A DNA stretch of 64,000 nt from CBDCFL01 sp965216135 (GTDB lineage Bacteria; Pseudomonadota; Alphaproteobacteria; Rhodobacterales; Rhodobacteraceae). The position numbers were made by a program, and so were the translations under genes. Where the stretch lies: assembly GCA_965216135.1 (NCBI GenBank), contig CBDCFL010000021.1, forward strand, positions 248,001 to 312,000, written 5' to 3'. Positions 54,442 to 63,875 of the stretch are shown here, piece by piece (the first letter of the stretch is position 1; every line of letters begins with the position of its first letter). Under the pieces are notes generated by a model. That model had not been told where the DNA came from. It made no database searches and was given only the letters and a program-made list of their open reading frames with translations.

Positions 54442-55866
54442 CTAAGCGACCTCTGCGGCCAGTCGTTCGGCCTTGGCGACCACCTCGTTGATGCCGCCAA
54501 CCATGTAAAACGCCGCTTCGGGCAAGTGGTCATATTCACCGGCGACAACCGCCTTGAAGGATGAGATCGTGTCTTCCAGCGGCACCTGAACGCCAGGGCT
54601 GCCAGTAAATACCTCTGCCACATCAAACGGTTGGCTAAGGAAGCGCTGGATTTTCCGCGCCCGTGCCACGGTCAGCTTATCCTCTTCCGAGAGCTCATCC
54701 ATGCCCAGAATAGCAATGATGTCCTGCAAGGACTTGTAGCGCTGCAATATCCCCTGCACCTCGCGGGCGACGTTGTAATGTTCGTCGCCGATCACCGCGG
54801 GGTCCATCAACCGCGAGGTTGAATCGAGCGGGTCCACGGCGGGGTAAATGCCAAGCTCAGAGATCGCCCGGTCCAGAACCGTGGTGGCATCAAGGTGGGC
54901 AAACGAGGTTGCCGGTGCCGGGTCGGTCAAATCGTCGGCGGGCACATAAACCGCCTGCACCGAAGTGATCGAGCCGACCTTGGTCGAGGTAATCCGTTCC
55001 TGCAGCGCGCCCATGTCGGTCGCCAGTGTCGGCTGATAACCAACTGCCGAGGGAATGCGGCCCAACAGCGCCGAACATTCAGACCCGGCTTGCGTAAAGC
55101 GGAAAATGTTGTCGATGAAAAACAGCACGTCCGATCCGCTCTCATCGCGGAACTGCTCGGCCAGTGTCAGACCGGACAGCGCCACGCGCATCCGCGCACC
55201 CGGTGGTTCGTTCATCTGGCCATAGACCAGCGCGATCTTGCTTTCGGGCAGATTATCGGGAACGATGACGCCGCTTTCGATCATCTCATGGTAAAGGTCG
55301 TTGCCTTCGCGCGTCCGCTCGCCCACGCCAGCAAACACCGACAGGCCCGAATGCACCTTGGCGATGTTGTTGATCAGCTCCATGATCAGCACCGTCTTGC
55401 CAACACCGGCGCCACCAAACAGGCCGATCTTGCCGCCCTTGGTGTAGGGTGCCAGCAGGTCCACAACCTTGATTCCGGTGATCAGAATTTCGCTTTCGGT
55501 CGATTGATCCTGAAAATCCGGCGCGGGCTGGTGGATGGCACGTTTTTCAGTGGCGTTGACCGGGCCTTTCTCGTCAACCGGTTCGCCGATGACGTTGACG
55601 ATCCGGCCCAACGTAGCGTTACCGACCGGCATCGAGATCGGCGCACCGCTGTCCGTCACGACCGCACCGCGCACCAGCCCCTCGGTGCCGTCCATGGCAA
55701 TGGTGCGCACTGTGTTTTCGCCCAGATGCTGCGCCACTTCGAGGACCAGCCGCTTGTCGTTATTGGTGGTCTCCAGCGCGTTCAGAATCTCGGGCAGCTG
55801 GTCGTCAAATTTCACATCGACGACGGCGCCGATGATTTGGGTCACTTTGCCTTTTGCGTTTGCCAT
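54442..55866 (-). CDS. atpD: F1F0 ATP synthase beta subunit
   Basis: 474 residues, catalytic subunit. P-loop GGAGVGKT near 151-158, catalytic GERTREGNDLYHEM, ALVYGQMNEPPGARMRVAL, and DNIFRFTQAGSECSALLGRI. All are intact. It is fourth in the operon order atpH-A-G-urf-D-C. Confidence 0.97.
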   Translation of the reverse strand: MANAKGKVTQIIGAVVDVKFDDQLPEILNALETTNNDKRLVLEVAQHLGENTVRTIAMDGTEGLVRGAVVTDSGAPISMPVGNATLGRIVNVIGEPVDEKGPVNATEKRAIHQPAPDFQDQSTESEILITGIKVVDLLAPYTKGGKIGLFGGAGVGKTVLIMELINNIAKVHSGLSVFAGVGERTREGNDLYHEMIESGVIVPDNLPESKIALVYGQMNEPPGARMRVALSGLTLAEQFRDESGSDVLFFIDNIFRFTQAGSECSALLGRIPSAVGYQPTLATDMGALQERITSTKVGSITSVQAVYVPADDLTDPAPATSFAHLDATTVLDRAISELGIYPAVDPLDSTSRLMDPAVIGDEHYNVAREVQGILQRYKSLQDIIAILGMDELSEEDKLTVARARKIQRFLSQPFDVAEVFTGSPGVQVPLEDTISSFKAVVAGEYDHLPEAAFYMVGGINEVVAKAERLAAEVA

Positions 55867-55934
55867 TTCTGGTTCTCCTTCTTAGGCGGCCAAGGCTTCT
55901 ATTTCGGACAAAGCCGTTGAAATGCCGCCGTTTG

Positions 55935-56228
55935 TTAGCTGAAATGTTTTGTATTCGCGGTTGGCGACCAAATACCCCAACGGGATAAGCATAGCCCCAA
56001 GACGCGCCGATCAGTTAGAGTCCTGTTGCGCAGTTTTTCGCCAACACGAAAGTTGTCCAAGACAACGCTCCGCTCCACATACTGGTTTTCGATTCTCGCG
56101 CAATCGAACGGTTGCGATCCAAACCGAAGCGCAAATTCCAAAAGATACCCACGGGTTCGCGAACCATCCGGCACGTTATCGAAAGGCTCGGCCCCTAAAA
56201 TATACTCGAATCTTTCCTCGGGGGACAT
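55935..56228 (-). CDS. Small conserved-position ORF between atpG and atpD
   Basis: 97 residues: MSPEERFEYILGAEPFDNVP, TRGYLLEFALRFGSQPFDCA and NQYVERSVVLDNFRVGEKLR. No signal peptide or helix. ATG overlaps the atpG stop as TGATG, so it is translationally coupled to atpG. Its base composition is more AT-rich than the flanking atp genes. A small unassigned frame between gamma and beta genes has, to my recollection, been described in Rhodobacter; I cannot confirm homology. Function unknown. Confidence 0.6.
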   Translation of the reverse strand: MSPEERFEYILGAEPFDNVPDGSRTRGYLLEFALRFGSQPFDCARIENQYVERSVVLDNFRVGEKLRNRTLTDRRVLGLCLSRWGIWSPTANTKHFS

Positions 56229-57103
56229 CAAAGCGCCTCCGCCCCAGATATAATTTCAATAAGTTCGTTGGTGATGACCGCCTGACGCGACCGGTTGTAT
56301 TTGATCGTCAGTCTGTCGATCATATCGCCGGCGTTGCGGGTGGCGTTGTCCATGGCGCTCATCCGCGCGCCCTGTTCGGATGCGCCGTTCTCTAAGAGCG
56401 CGCTGAAAAGCTGAGTGGCAACACCGCGCGGCAAGAGATCGGCCAGGATCTCTTCCTCTTCCGGCTCGTAATCGTACACCACTGCCGTGCCCGCGCCTTC
56501 CTCGGCCTCGAATTTCGCCGGGATGATCTGGCGCTCGGTCGGGGTTTGGCTCATCACTGACTCAAATTGGCTGAAAAAGATCGTGGCGACGTCAAATTCA
56601 CCGCCTTCAAAGCGGTGGATGATGTCGCGGGCGATGTCCTGAGCGTTGACATACCCGACCTTTTTGACCTCGGTCAGGTCAACATGACCGATGTTGTTGT
56701 CACCGAAATCGCGCTTGAGCTGGTCGCGCCCCTTTTTGCCGACGGTCAGTATTTTGATCGACTTGCCGGCCGCCAGCAGGTCAGCCGCCCTGGCGCGCGC
56801 CATTTTTACAATCGACGAGTTGAAACCACCGCAAAGGCCGCGCTCTGATGTCATGACCACCAGCAGATGGGTCTGTTCTGACCCCGAGCCGATCAGCAGT
56901 TTCGGCGCGCTTTCCGACCCGCCTGCCGCTGCCGAAAGACCCGCCATCACCGAATTGAACCGTTCAGCATAAGGCCGCCCGGCCTCGGCCGCATCCTGGG
57001 CGCGGCGCAGTTTCGCGGCGGCGACCATCTGCATCGCCTTGGTGATCTTGCGGGTCGATTTGACCGACTCAATCCGGTTTTTGAGGTCTTTAAGGTTGGG
57101 CAT
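56228..57103 (-). CDS. atpG: F1F0 ATP synthase gamma subunit
   Basis: 291 residues, central rotor shaft. N-terminal helix MPNLKDLKNRIESVKSTRKI then TKAMQMVAAAKLRRA, the SERGLCGGFNSSIVK segment and C-terminal helix NGASEQGARMSAMDNATRNA then GDMIDRLTIKYNRSRQ. The stop overlaps the start of the small ORF at 56228. Confidence 0.96.
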   Translation of the reverse strand: MPNLKDLKNRIESVKSTRKITKAMQMVAAAKLRRAQDAAEAGRPYAERFNSVMAGLSAAAGGSESAPKLLIGSGSEQTHLLVVMTSERGLCGGFNSSIVKMARARAADLLAAGKSIKILTVGKKGRDQLKRDFGDNNIGHVDLTEVKKVGYVNAQDIARDIIHRFEGGEFDVATIFFSQFESVMSQTPTERQIIPAKFEAEEGAGTAVVYDYEPEEEEILADLLPRGVATQLFSALLENGASEQGARMSAMDNATRNAGDMIDRLTIKYNRSRQAVITNELIEIISGAEAL

Positions 57104-57123
57104 CGGCGCGCTGCTCCTTAATC

Positions 57124-58662
57124 TCAGGCAAAATCAGCGGCGAATTCGTCAAGCGCTGCCTTGATCTTGTCTTCCAGCTCACCTTTGACCTTGCGGTCGT
57201 TGTCTGTGATGTCGTCCAGCAGGTCCTGATGTTTGGATTTCAGGTGGTTCAAAAGCCCGCTTTCAAAGCGTCCGACCTGTTTCACGTCGATTTTGTCCAG
57301 ATAGCCCTTGGTGCCGGCGAAAATGACGCAGACAATCTCGGCATTGGTCAGCGGCGAATATTGCGCCTGTTTCATCAGCTCGGTCAGGCGCGCGCCACGG
57401 TTGAGCAAGCGCTGGGTGGCGGCATCGAGATCAGAGCCAAACTGCGCAAAGGCCGCCATCTCGCGGTACTGCGCCAGTTCCAGTTTCACCGGGCCGGCAA
57501 CGGATTTCATTGCGTCGGTCTGCGCCGACGAGCCAACCCGGCTCACCGACAAACCAGTGTTCACCGCTGGGCGAATACCCTGATAGAACAGCTCGGTTTC
57601 AAGGAAGATCTGGCCATCGGTGATCGAGATCACGTTGGTGGGGATAAACGCCGACACATCGCCGCCCTGGGTCTCGATGATCGGCAATGCGGTCAGCGAA
57701 CCCGAACCGTTGTCTTCGTTCAGCTTCGACGAACGCTCCAACAAGCGCGAGTGCAGGTAGAAGACGTCGCCGGGATAGGCTTCACGCCCCGGCGGGCGGC
57801 GCAGCAGCAGCGACATCTGCCGATAGCTGACCGCCTGCTTGGACAGATCATCATAGACGATCAGCGCGTGGCGGCCATTGTCGCGGAAATGTTCGGCCAT
57901 CGATGTCGCCGAATAGGGGGCCAGAAACTGCATTGGTGCCGGGTCAGAGGCCGTCGCGGCAACTACGATCGTATAGGCCATCGCACCGGTTTCTTCGAGC
58001 TTTTTGACCAGCTGGGCCACGGTCGACCGCTTCTGGCCAATCGCGACATAGACGCAATAGAGCTTCTTGCCCTCATCATCGCCAGCGGCTTCGTTATATG
58101 ATTTCTGGTTCAGGATGGTGTCCAGCGCCACGGCGGTTTTGCCGGTCTGGCGGTCGCCGATGATCAACTCGCGCTGGCCACGGCCAATCGGGATCATCGC
58201 GTCAACAGATTTGAGGCCCGTCGCCATCGGCTCGTGCACCGATTTGCGCGGGATGATGCCCGGCGCTTTCACATCCGCCACCGAACTGGTGTCGGTCTTG
58301 ATCGCGCCCTTGCCGTCAATCGGATTGCCCAGACCATCGACCACGCGGCCCAATAGAGCATCGCCGGTCGGAACCGAAACGATGGAGTTGGTGCGTTTGA
58401 CGGTGTCGCCTTCCTTGATGTCGCGGTCCGAGCCGAAGATCACCACCCCAACATTGTCGGCCTCAAGGTTCAGCGCCATGCCCATGATGCCGCCCGGAAA
58501 TTCCACCATTTCGCCGGCCTGCACCGCGTCCAGCCCGTAAACACGCGCGATCCCGTCGCCAACCGACAGCACGCGACCCACTTCCGAGACTTCAGCGTCC
58601 TGGCCAAAGTTTTTGATCTGCTCTTTCAGGATCGCAGAAATTTCGGCTGCTTGGATTGCCAT
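57124..58662 (-). CDS. atpA: F1F0 ATP synthase alpha subunit
   Basis: 512 residues. P-loop GDRQTGKT near 169-176, the catalytic-site arginine region SVSRVGSSAQTDAMKSVAG, and LRRPPGREAYPGDVFYLHSR. The start overlaps the atpH stop by one base (TAATG), confirming the operon. No anomalies. Confidence 0.97.
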   Translation of the reverse strand: MAIQAAEISAILKEQIKNFGQDAEVSEVGRVLSVGDGIARVYGLDAVQAGEMVEFPGGIMGMALNLEADNVGVVIFGSDRDIKEGDTVKRTNSIVSVPTGDALLGRVVDGLGNPIDGKGAIKTDTSSVADVKAPGIIPRKSVHEPMATGLKSVDAMIPIGRGQRELIIGDRQTGKTAVALDTILNQKSYNEAAGDDEGKKLYCVYVAIGQKRSTVAQLVKKLEETGAMAYTIVVAATASDPAPMQFLAPYSATSMAEHFRDNGRHALIVYDDLSKQAVSYRQMSLLLRRPPGREAYPGDVFYLHSRLLERSSKLNEDNGSGSLTALPIIETQGGDVSAFIPTNVISITDGQIFLETELFYQGIRPAVNTGLSVSRVGSSAQTDAMKSVAGPVKLELAQYREMAAFAQFGSDLDAATQRLLNRGARLTELMKQAQYSPLTNAEIVCVIFAGTKGYLDKIDVKQVGRFESGLLNHLKSKHQDLLDDITDNDRKVKGELEDKIKAALDEFAADFA

Positions 58663-59222
58663 TATCCGGCCTCTTTCATTGCATTCTGGAGGTTGGCGAG
58701 CTTCGATCGGATCGAGGTGTCGATCATTTTCGAGCCCACCTTAACAATAAGGCCGCCAATGAGGTCTTCATTGACGGCCGCGTTAATCTTGACGTCTTTG
58801 CCGACCGACGCCTTGAGCGCTTGTGCCAGTTTGTCCACCTGCGCCGCGCTTAGCTCTTTGGCACTTGTCACATCCGCTGTCACTTCGCCTTTTTGCTCGG
58901 CAATCAGGTTGTGCAATGCGGTGATCAGATGGGGCAGCACAAACAGCCGGCGGTTGGCCGCCATCAGGCCCAGCGTGTTGGTCATCAGCGACGTCAGGTC
59001 CATGGCCTTGGCAAGTCCGCCAATCGCGTCACCCAGTTGTCTGCGCGTATAGACTGGCGATGAAATAAGCTCGTTCAGATCATTGCTTTCGTTCCGTGCG
59101 GCGCTCAGGGCATCAAGGTCCGTTTCAACCAGGGCAACGGCATCAATTTCGTTGGCCATCTCGAAAACGGCGGTCGCGTAGCGTGCTGCGATGCCGGCTG
59201 AGACAGAAGCTGGTTCCGACAC
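58662..59222 (-). CDS. atpH: F1F0 ATP synthase delta subunit
   Basis: 186 residues from GTG 59222: VSEPASVSAGIAARYATAVF then EMANE, a six-helix N-domain, and the C-terminal block EVTADVTSAKELSAAQVDKL and DLIGGLIVKVGSKMIDTSIR. It links F1 to the stator. AAAGGGTGG lies ahead of the GTG; no upstream ATG in this frame keeps the family N-terminus. First gene of the operon; the promoter is expected in 59223-59499, where a triple AGCTCGAA repeat (near 59295-59318) is the only feature noticed. Confidence 0.93.
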   Translation of the reverse strand: MSEPASVSAGIAARYATAVFEMANEIDAVALVETDLDALSAARNESNDLNELISSPVYTRRQLGDAIGGLAKAMDLTSLMTNTLGLMAANRRLFVLPHLITALHNLIAEQKGEVTADVTSAKELSAAQVDKLAQALKASVGKDVKINAAVNEDLIGGLIVKVGSKMIDTSIRSKLANLQNAMKEAG

Positions 59223-59499
59223 GTCCACCCTTTCGAATGTTTCGGCCCGTTCCCGCGTTTCAAAACGCCGGTTCGCGGGCCACCCCAAGCCAAAGCTCGA
59301 AAGCTCGAAAGCTCGGCGACAAAATCCGCGTGGATGTAGCAGAGCCGCGTCCACGTCGCAACAAAAAAGGCCCGCTTTTCTGCGCCCTCACTATCCTTGC
59401 CCTCAAGGCGCATTTCAAGGGGCGCCATGGTCTGCTCACGCCGCCCGGTGCGGCCATATCCGCCAAACATGGCGAAAATTGCGATTGCCGGCAGAAGTT

Positions 59500-60246
59500 T
59501 CAGGCCGGTTTGGTATCCGGTTTCTTGATCCCTTCAAGCACTTCAAGCGGGCGACGCACGGCTTCGCTCAGCCCCGGGCGTTGCGGTGCGTGCACACGTT
59601 TTGATACCTCGACCATCAGCGCACCACCAACCCATTTGCCCGCCGTGCTGCTGCCAAGGCGCTCAAAAAACGGGCCCATACGCTGCCAGAATCGGGCATG
59701 CGACGGTGGCTGAAACAGCGTCGCCAGCTGGCGTTCGGGAACGAAATTATGCCGCTTGAGCAATGCCTCCAGCTGCCCGGTCGTATAGGGCCGCCCAAAA
59801 CCGAACGGCGTCTTGTCGCGCTGCGCCCAGATACCGGCGCGGTTGGGCACGATGAACATGGCCTTGCCGCCGGGGCCCAGAACCCGCCAGCATTCGTCCA
59901 GCAAGGCCGGTGCATTTTCGCTGTTTTCCAGCCCATGCAGCAGGATCAGCCGATCAACATGGCCGGTTTCAAGCGGCCACTGGGTATCTTCGCATAAAAC
60001 GCAGACATTCTCCTGTCCGATCGGCCAGTGCATGACCCCCTGCTGGCCGGGCATCAGCGCGATGACGCGCCGCGCCTCGTCTGTATAAAGGCTCAACAGC
60101 GGCACCGCAAAGCCAAAGCCCGCAACTGTCAGCCCCTTCGCCTCTGGCCAAAGATCATGTAATTTCGCGCGAATAGCCGTTCGCGCCGCGCGCCCCAGAG
60201 TGGTCCGGTAGTAAAAGCTCCGAAGATCCACCACGTCCTGATGCAT
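59500..60246 (-). CDS. Class I SAM-dependent methyltransferase
   Basis: 248 residues. The Rossmann motif is degenerate (LTVAGFGFAVPLLSLYTDEA), with motif II/III DRLILLHGLENSENAPALLD and ECWRVLGPGGKAMFIVPNRA then GIWAQRDKTPFGFGRPYTT. In alphaproteobacteria it is a frequent divergent neighbour of gloB. The acceptor is unknown. Start at 60246; an ATG eight codons upstream is less likely. Confidence 0.82.
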   Translation of the reverse strand: MHQDVVDLRSFYYRTTLGRAARTAIRAKLHDLWPEAKGLTVAGFGFAVPLLSLYTDEARRVIALMPGQQGVMHWPIGQENVCVLCEDTQWPLETGHVDRLILLHGLENSENAPALLDECWRVLGPGGKAMFIVPNRAGIWAQRDKTPFGFGRPYTTGQLEALLKRHNFVPERQLATLFQPPSHARFWQRMGPFFERLGSSTAGKWVGGALMVEVSKRVHAPQRPGLSEAVRRPLEVLEGIKKPDTKPA

Positions 60247-60308
60247 TGCAGTCGCTCGCCCGATACGCAATTCTAGCCCAGACCATAGCGACGAGGATCA
60301 GAATTGCC

Positions 60309-61076
60309 ATGCCCTTAGAGATTGTCACAATCCCCTGTCTGTCGGACAATTATGCCTTCTTTCTGCATTCGGACGAGACCGGCGACACCGCCCTGATCGA
60401 CATTCCCGCGGCGGCACCGATTTCGGCGGCGCTGAAAGAGCGGGGATGGAACCTGAGTGACGTCTGGATCACCCATCATCACCTGGATCATGTCGCCGGG
60501 CTGGGTGACCTTACCGAAGCCAATGGCGCACAAGTGACCGGCGCGGCGGCCGACGCGTATCGTTTGCCGACACTTAGCCGACAGGTCGCCGACGCGGAAA
60601 AATTCGACTTTGCCGGCCACGATGTGCGGGTGATGGATGTGTCAGGCCACACAATTGGGCACATCGCCTTTTATGTGCCGGACGCATCAGCAGTTTTCAC
60701 CGCCGACAGCCTGATGGCAATGGGATGCGGCCGGTTGTTCGAGGGCACGCCTGAACAAATGTGGCAGAGCCTGACCAAACTGGCCGCCCTGCCACCCGAA
60801 ACGATTGTCTGCTCGGGCCATGAATACACCGCTACCAATGCGCGCTTTGCCCAGACCGTCGATCTCGATAATCCGGCGCTGACGGATCGCATCCGCGAAA
60901 TTGAGGCCAAACGCGCCCGCGGCGAACCCACCGTGCCTTCGACCCTGGCCGAGGAATTGGCGACAAATCCGTTCCTCAGGGCGACAGATTCGGGCGTGAA
61001 AGCCCATGTTGGACTCGCCCAGGCAACCGACGCCGAGGCCTTTGCCGAAATTCGCAAACGTAAGGATATTTTTTGA
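60309..61076 (+). CDS. gloB: Hydroxyacylglutathione hydrolase (glyoxalase II)
   Basis: 255 residues of the metallo-beta-lactamase fold. The dimetal motif is THHHLDHVAG, with His in DVSGHTIGHIAFY, the bridging Asp in FTADSLMAMGCGRLFEG and His in VCSGHEYTATNARFA. It hydrolyses S-lactoylglutathione, completing methylglyoxal detoxification. The start at 60309 follows GAGGAT; the upstream reading lacks similarity. Confidence 0.94.
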   Translation: MPLEIVTIPCLSDNYAFFLHSDETGDTALIDIPAAAPISAALKERGWNLSDVWITHHHLDHVAGLGDLTEANGAQVTGAAADAYRLPTLSRQVADAEKFDFAGHDVRVMDVSGHTIGHIAFYVPDASAVFTADSLMAMGCGRLFEGTPEQMWQSLTKLAALPPETIVCSGHEYTATNARFAQTVDLDNPALTDRIREIEAKRARGEPTVPSTLAEELATNPFLRATDSGVKAHVGLAQATDAEAFAEIRKRKDIF

Positions 61077-61162
61077 TCCGGCACCGAATAACCCGGATTT
61101 TGCCAAATTCTCGTTCACAAAACCACACATAATGAAAAAGAGCGCGAATAATTGCGACAAAA

Positions 61163-61201
61163 CTCTTGAAGGACCGGCGAGAAAACCGAACTTTAAGTTT
61201 A
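61163..61201 (+). promoter_or_regulatory. Possible heat-shock-type promoter ahead of clpA
   Basis: CTCTTGAAGG (61163-61172) resembles the -35 CTTGAA of RpoH promoters. About 15 bases later CCGAACTTTAAG could be the -10 part. The spacing and -10 are poor matches. It lies about 95 bp upstream of the clpA GTG. This is a guess supported only by the element's position and the clpA role. Confidence 0.25.
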
Positions 61202-61264
61202 TGAGGCAAAAGTGGGTATTGGGTTTTGCCCGACCTGCGGCAATAATCAAGGAGCACCGGAACA

Positions 61265-63589
61265 GTGCCGTCATTTTCAAAGAGCCTGGAAGACGCAATT
61301 CATGCGGCACTGGCGCAGGCCAATGCGCGCCGGCATGAACTGGCGACGCTTGAACATTTGCTTCTGGCCCTGATTGATGAACCCGACGCCGCGCGCGTGT
61401 TGAAGGCCTGCTCGGTCGATCTCGATGAGCTGCGCCAAAACCTGGTGACCTATGTGGAAGAGGAACTCTCAACCCTGGTCACCGATATTGACGGCTCTGA
61501 GGCTGTGCCCACCGCTGCCTTCCAGCGCGTCATCCAGCGCGCCGCGATCCATGTGCAATCGTCTGGCCGCACGGAAGTGACGGGTGCCAATGTGCTGGTG
61601 GCGATCTTTGCCGAGCGCGAAAGCAATGCCGCGTTTTTCCTGCAGGAACAGGACATGACCCGCTATGACGCGGTCAACTACATCGCCCATGGCGTCGCCA
61701 AGGATCCGGGCTTTGGCGAGAGCCGGCCGGTTTCGGGTGCCGAGGAGGACGATGCCGAGATCGGCACCGAACAGGCCGGCGAGGTCAAGGAAAGCGCGCT
61801 TGAAAAATTCTGCGTCGATCTGAATGCGAAATCGCGCCGTGGCGATGTCGATCCGCTGATCGGGCGCGAACATGAAGTTGAACGCTGCGTGCAGGTGCTC
61901 TGCCGCCGGCGCAAGAACAACCCGCTTCTGGTCGGCGACCCCGGTGTCGGCAAAACCGCGATCGCCGAAGGTCTGGCCCGCAAAATCGTTGCTGGCGAAA
62001 CGCCCGCCGTGCTGGCCGGTGCCACGATCTATGCGCTGGACTTGGGCGCGCTTCTGGCAGGCACGCGCTATCGCGGCGATTTTGAAGAGCGTCTGAAAGC
62101 GGTGGTCAACGAACTGGAAGAACACGACGATGCGATCCTGTTTATCGACGAAATTCACACCGTCATCGGTGCCGGTGCCACCAGCGGCGGGGCGATGGAT
62201 GCCTCCAACCTTCTGAAACCAGCCCTGCAGGGCGGGCGTCTGCGCTGCATGGGCTCGACCACTTATAAGGAATTTCGCCAGCATTTTGAAAAAGACCGCG
62301 CGCTCAGCCGCAGGTTCCAGAAAATTGACATCGTTGAACCCTCGGTCGGTGACACGATCAAAATCCTGCGCGGCCTGAAACCGTATTTTGAGGATCACCA
62401 CGAAGTCCGTTACACCGCCGACGCGATCAAATCGGCGGTTGAACTGTCAGCGCGCTATATCCACGACCGCAAATTGCCTGACAAGGCCATCGACGTCATT
62501 GATGAGGCCGGCGCGGCCCAGCATCTGCTGGCCGAAAGCAAGCGGCGCAAGACCATCGGTGCCAAAGAAATAGAAATCGTGGTCGCCAAGATCGCCCGTA
62601 TCCCGCCGAAAAACATCTCCAAGGACGATGCCAGCATCCTGAAAGACCTCGAGGTCTCGCTTAAGCGCGTCGTGTTCGGTCAGGACACCGCGATCGAGGC
62701 GCTCGGCTCGGCGATCAAACTGTCTCGCGCCGGACTGCGCGAACCTGAAAAACCCATCGGCAATTACCTCTTTGCCGGTCCCACCGGCGTCGGCAAAACC
62801 GAAGTTGCCCGCCAGTTGGCAGATGTTCTGGGCGTCGAACTGCTGCGCTTCGATATGTCGGAATATATGGAAAAACACGCGGTATCGCGGTTGATCGGCG
62901 CGCCGCCGGGTTATGTCGGCTTTGATCAGGGCGGTATGCTGACCGATGGCGTCGATCAGCACCCCCATTGCGTGTTGTTGCTTGATGAGATCGAGAAAGC
63001 CCACCCGGACGTCTATAACATCCTGTTGCAGGTGATGGATCACGGCAAGCTGACCGATCACAACGGGCGCACCGTCGATTTCCGCAATGTCATCGTCATC
63101 ATGACCACCAATGCCGGGGCCACCGAACAGGCCAAAAGGGCCGTGGGCTTTGGCCGCGAACGCCGTGAGGGTGAGGATCTGGCCGCCATTGAGCGCATGT
63201 TCACCCCGGAATTTCGCAATCGCCTGGACGCGGTTATCTCATTTGCCCCGCTCGGCCCCGAGGTTATCCTGCGCGTGGTGGAAAAATTCGTCCTTCAGCT
63301 TGAGGCCCAGCTGTTGGACCGCAACGTGGATATCGAACTGACCCCGAAAGCCGCCGAATGGCTGGGCGCCAAGGGTTATGACGACAAGATGGGCGCGCGC
63401 CCGCTTGGCCGGGTCATCCAGGAATATATCAAGAAACCGCTGGCCGAAGAGCTGTTGTTCGGCAAACTGGCCAAGGGCGGTCTGGTCAAGGTCGGCGTAA
63501 AGAACGGCAAGATTGATCTGCGGATGATGGAACCGGACACTCCACGCCTGACCGCGCGCAAGAAACCGCCGCTGCTGACGGCCGACTGA
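61265..63589 (+). CDS. clpA: ATP-dependent Clp protease ATPase subunit ClpA
   Basis: 774 residues. Double Clp-N repeat (to about 145), a linker, AAA-1 with GDPGVGKT at 224-231 and LFIDEIHT, AAA-2 with GPTGVGKT at 505-512 and LLLDEIEKAHPDV, and TPEFRNRLDAVISF before the C-terminal D2-small domain. The ClpP-docking loop reads VGFGRERR rather than the enterobacterial IGL. It unfolds substrates for ClpP. GTG start behind AAGGAG. clpS, often upstream, is not here. Confidence 0.96.
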   Translation: MPSFSKSLEDAIHAALAQANARRHELATLEHLLLALIDEPDAARVLKACSVDLDELRQNLVTYVEEELSTLVTDIDGSEAVPTAAFQRVIQRAAIHVQSSGRTEVTGANVLVAIFAERESNAAFFLQEQDMTRYDAVNYIAHGVAKDPGFGESRPVSGAEEDDAEIGTEQAGEVKESALEKFCVDLNAKSRRGDVDPLIGREHEVERCVQVLCRRRKNNPLLVGDPGVGKTAIAEGLARKIVAGETPAVLAGATIYALDLGALLAGTRYRGDFEERLKAVVNELEEHDDAILFIDEIHTVIGAGATSGGAMDASNLLKPALQGGRLRCMGSTTYKEFRQHFEKDRALSRRFQKIDIVEPSVGDTIKILRGLKPYFEDHHEVRYTADAIKSAVELSARYIHDRKLPDKAIDVIDEAGAAQHLLAESKRRKTIGAKEIEIVVAKIARIPPKNISKDDASILKDLEVSLKRVVFGQDTAIEALGSAIKLSRAGLREPEKPIGNYLFAGPTGVGKTEVARQLADVLGVELLRFDMSEYMEKHAVSRLIGAPPGYVGFDQGGMLTDGVDQHPHCVLLLDEIEKAHPDVYNILLQVMDHGKLTDHNGRTVDFRNVIVIMTTNAGATEQAKRAVGFGRERREGEDLAAIERMFTPEFRNRLDAVISFAPLGPEVILRVVEKFVLQLEAQLLDRNVDIELTPKAAEWLGAKGYDDKMGARPLGRVIQEYIKKPLAEELLFGKLAKGGLVKVGVKNGKIDLRMMEPDTPRLTARKKPPLLTAD

Positions 63590-63629
63590 CGGCGGTCGCC
63601 ACTTCGCCGGGCCCGCCCGCCCGCATAAT

Positions 63630-63645
63630 GTTTCGCATGCGAAAC
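63630..63645. other. Perfect 16-bp palindrome in the clpA downstream gap
   Basis: GTTTCGCATGCGAAAC, self-complementary without a spacer, in the convergent 286-bp gap between clpA and the OmpA-type gene. It could be an operator-like site or a short terminator stem; there is no U-tract. The rest of the gap holds no gene. Confidence 0.5.
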
Positions 63646-63875
63646 AAATTTCCGCACGGCGTTGAATACCCAGTGAGATTCACACTGTGTCCTGGAATGC
63701 ATTCTTTAACTATGTGTTAACAAACCAATTTCCACGCGAATCTCGCAAATGCGAATGTCCAGACCCGGAGCCCCGGCACATCAAACGCACTCTGCTTTGA
63801 ACCCTTCATTGTTCCGATAAATACTCATTTTTCGACCACGCCTGCGATCCCCGAAATCCGGTTCCCAAACGCGCT

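Noticed and set aside
54895..55920. 341-codon frame antisense to atpD
   Set aside because: Mirror of a highly conserved gene; His/Arg/Gln-rich translation without motifs.
59290..59320. AGCTCGAA repeated three times upstream of atpH as a regulatory array
   Set aside because: Only three short units partly overlapping a chance restriction-site-like pattern; no spacing or conservation to support an operator.
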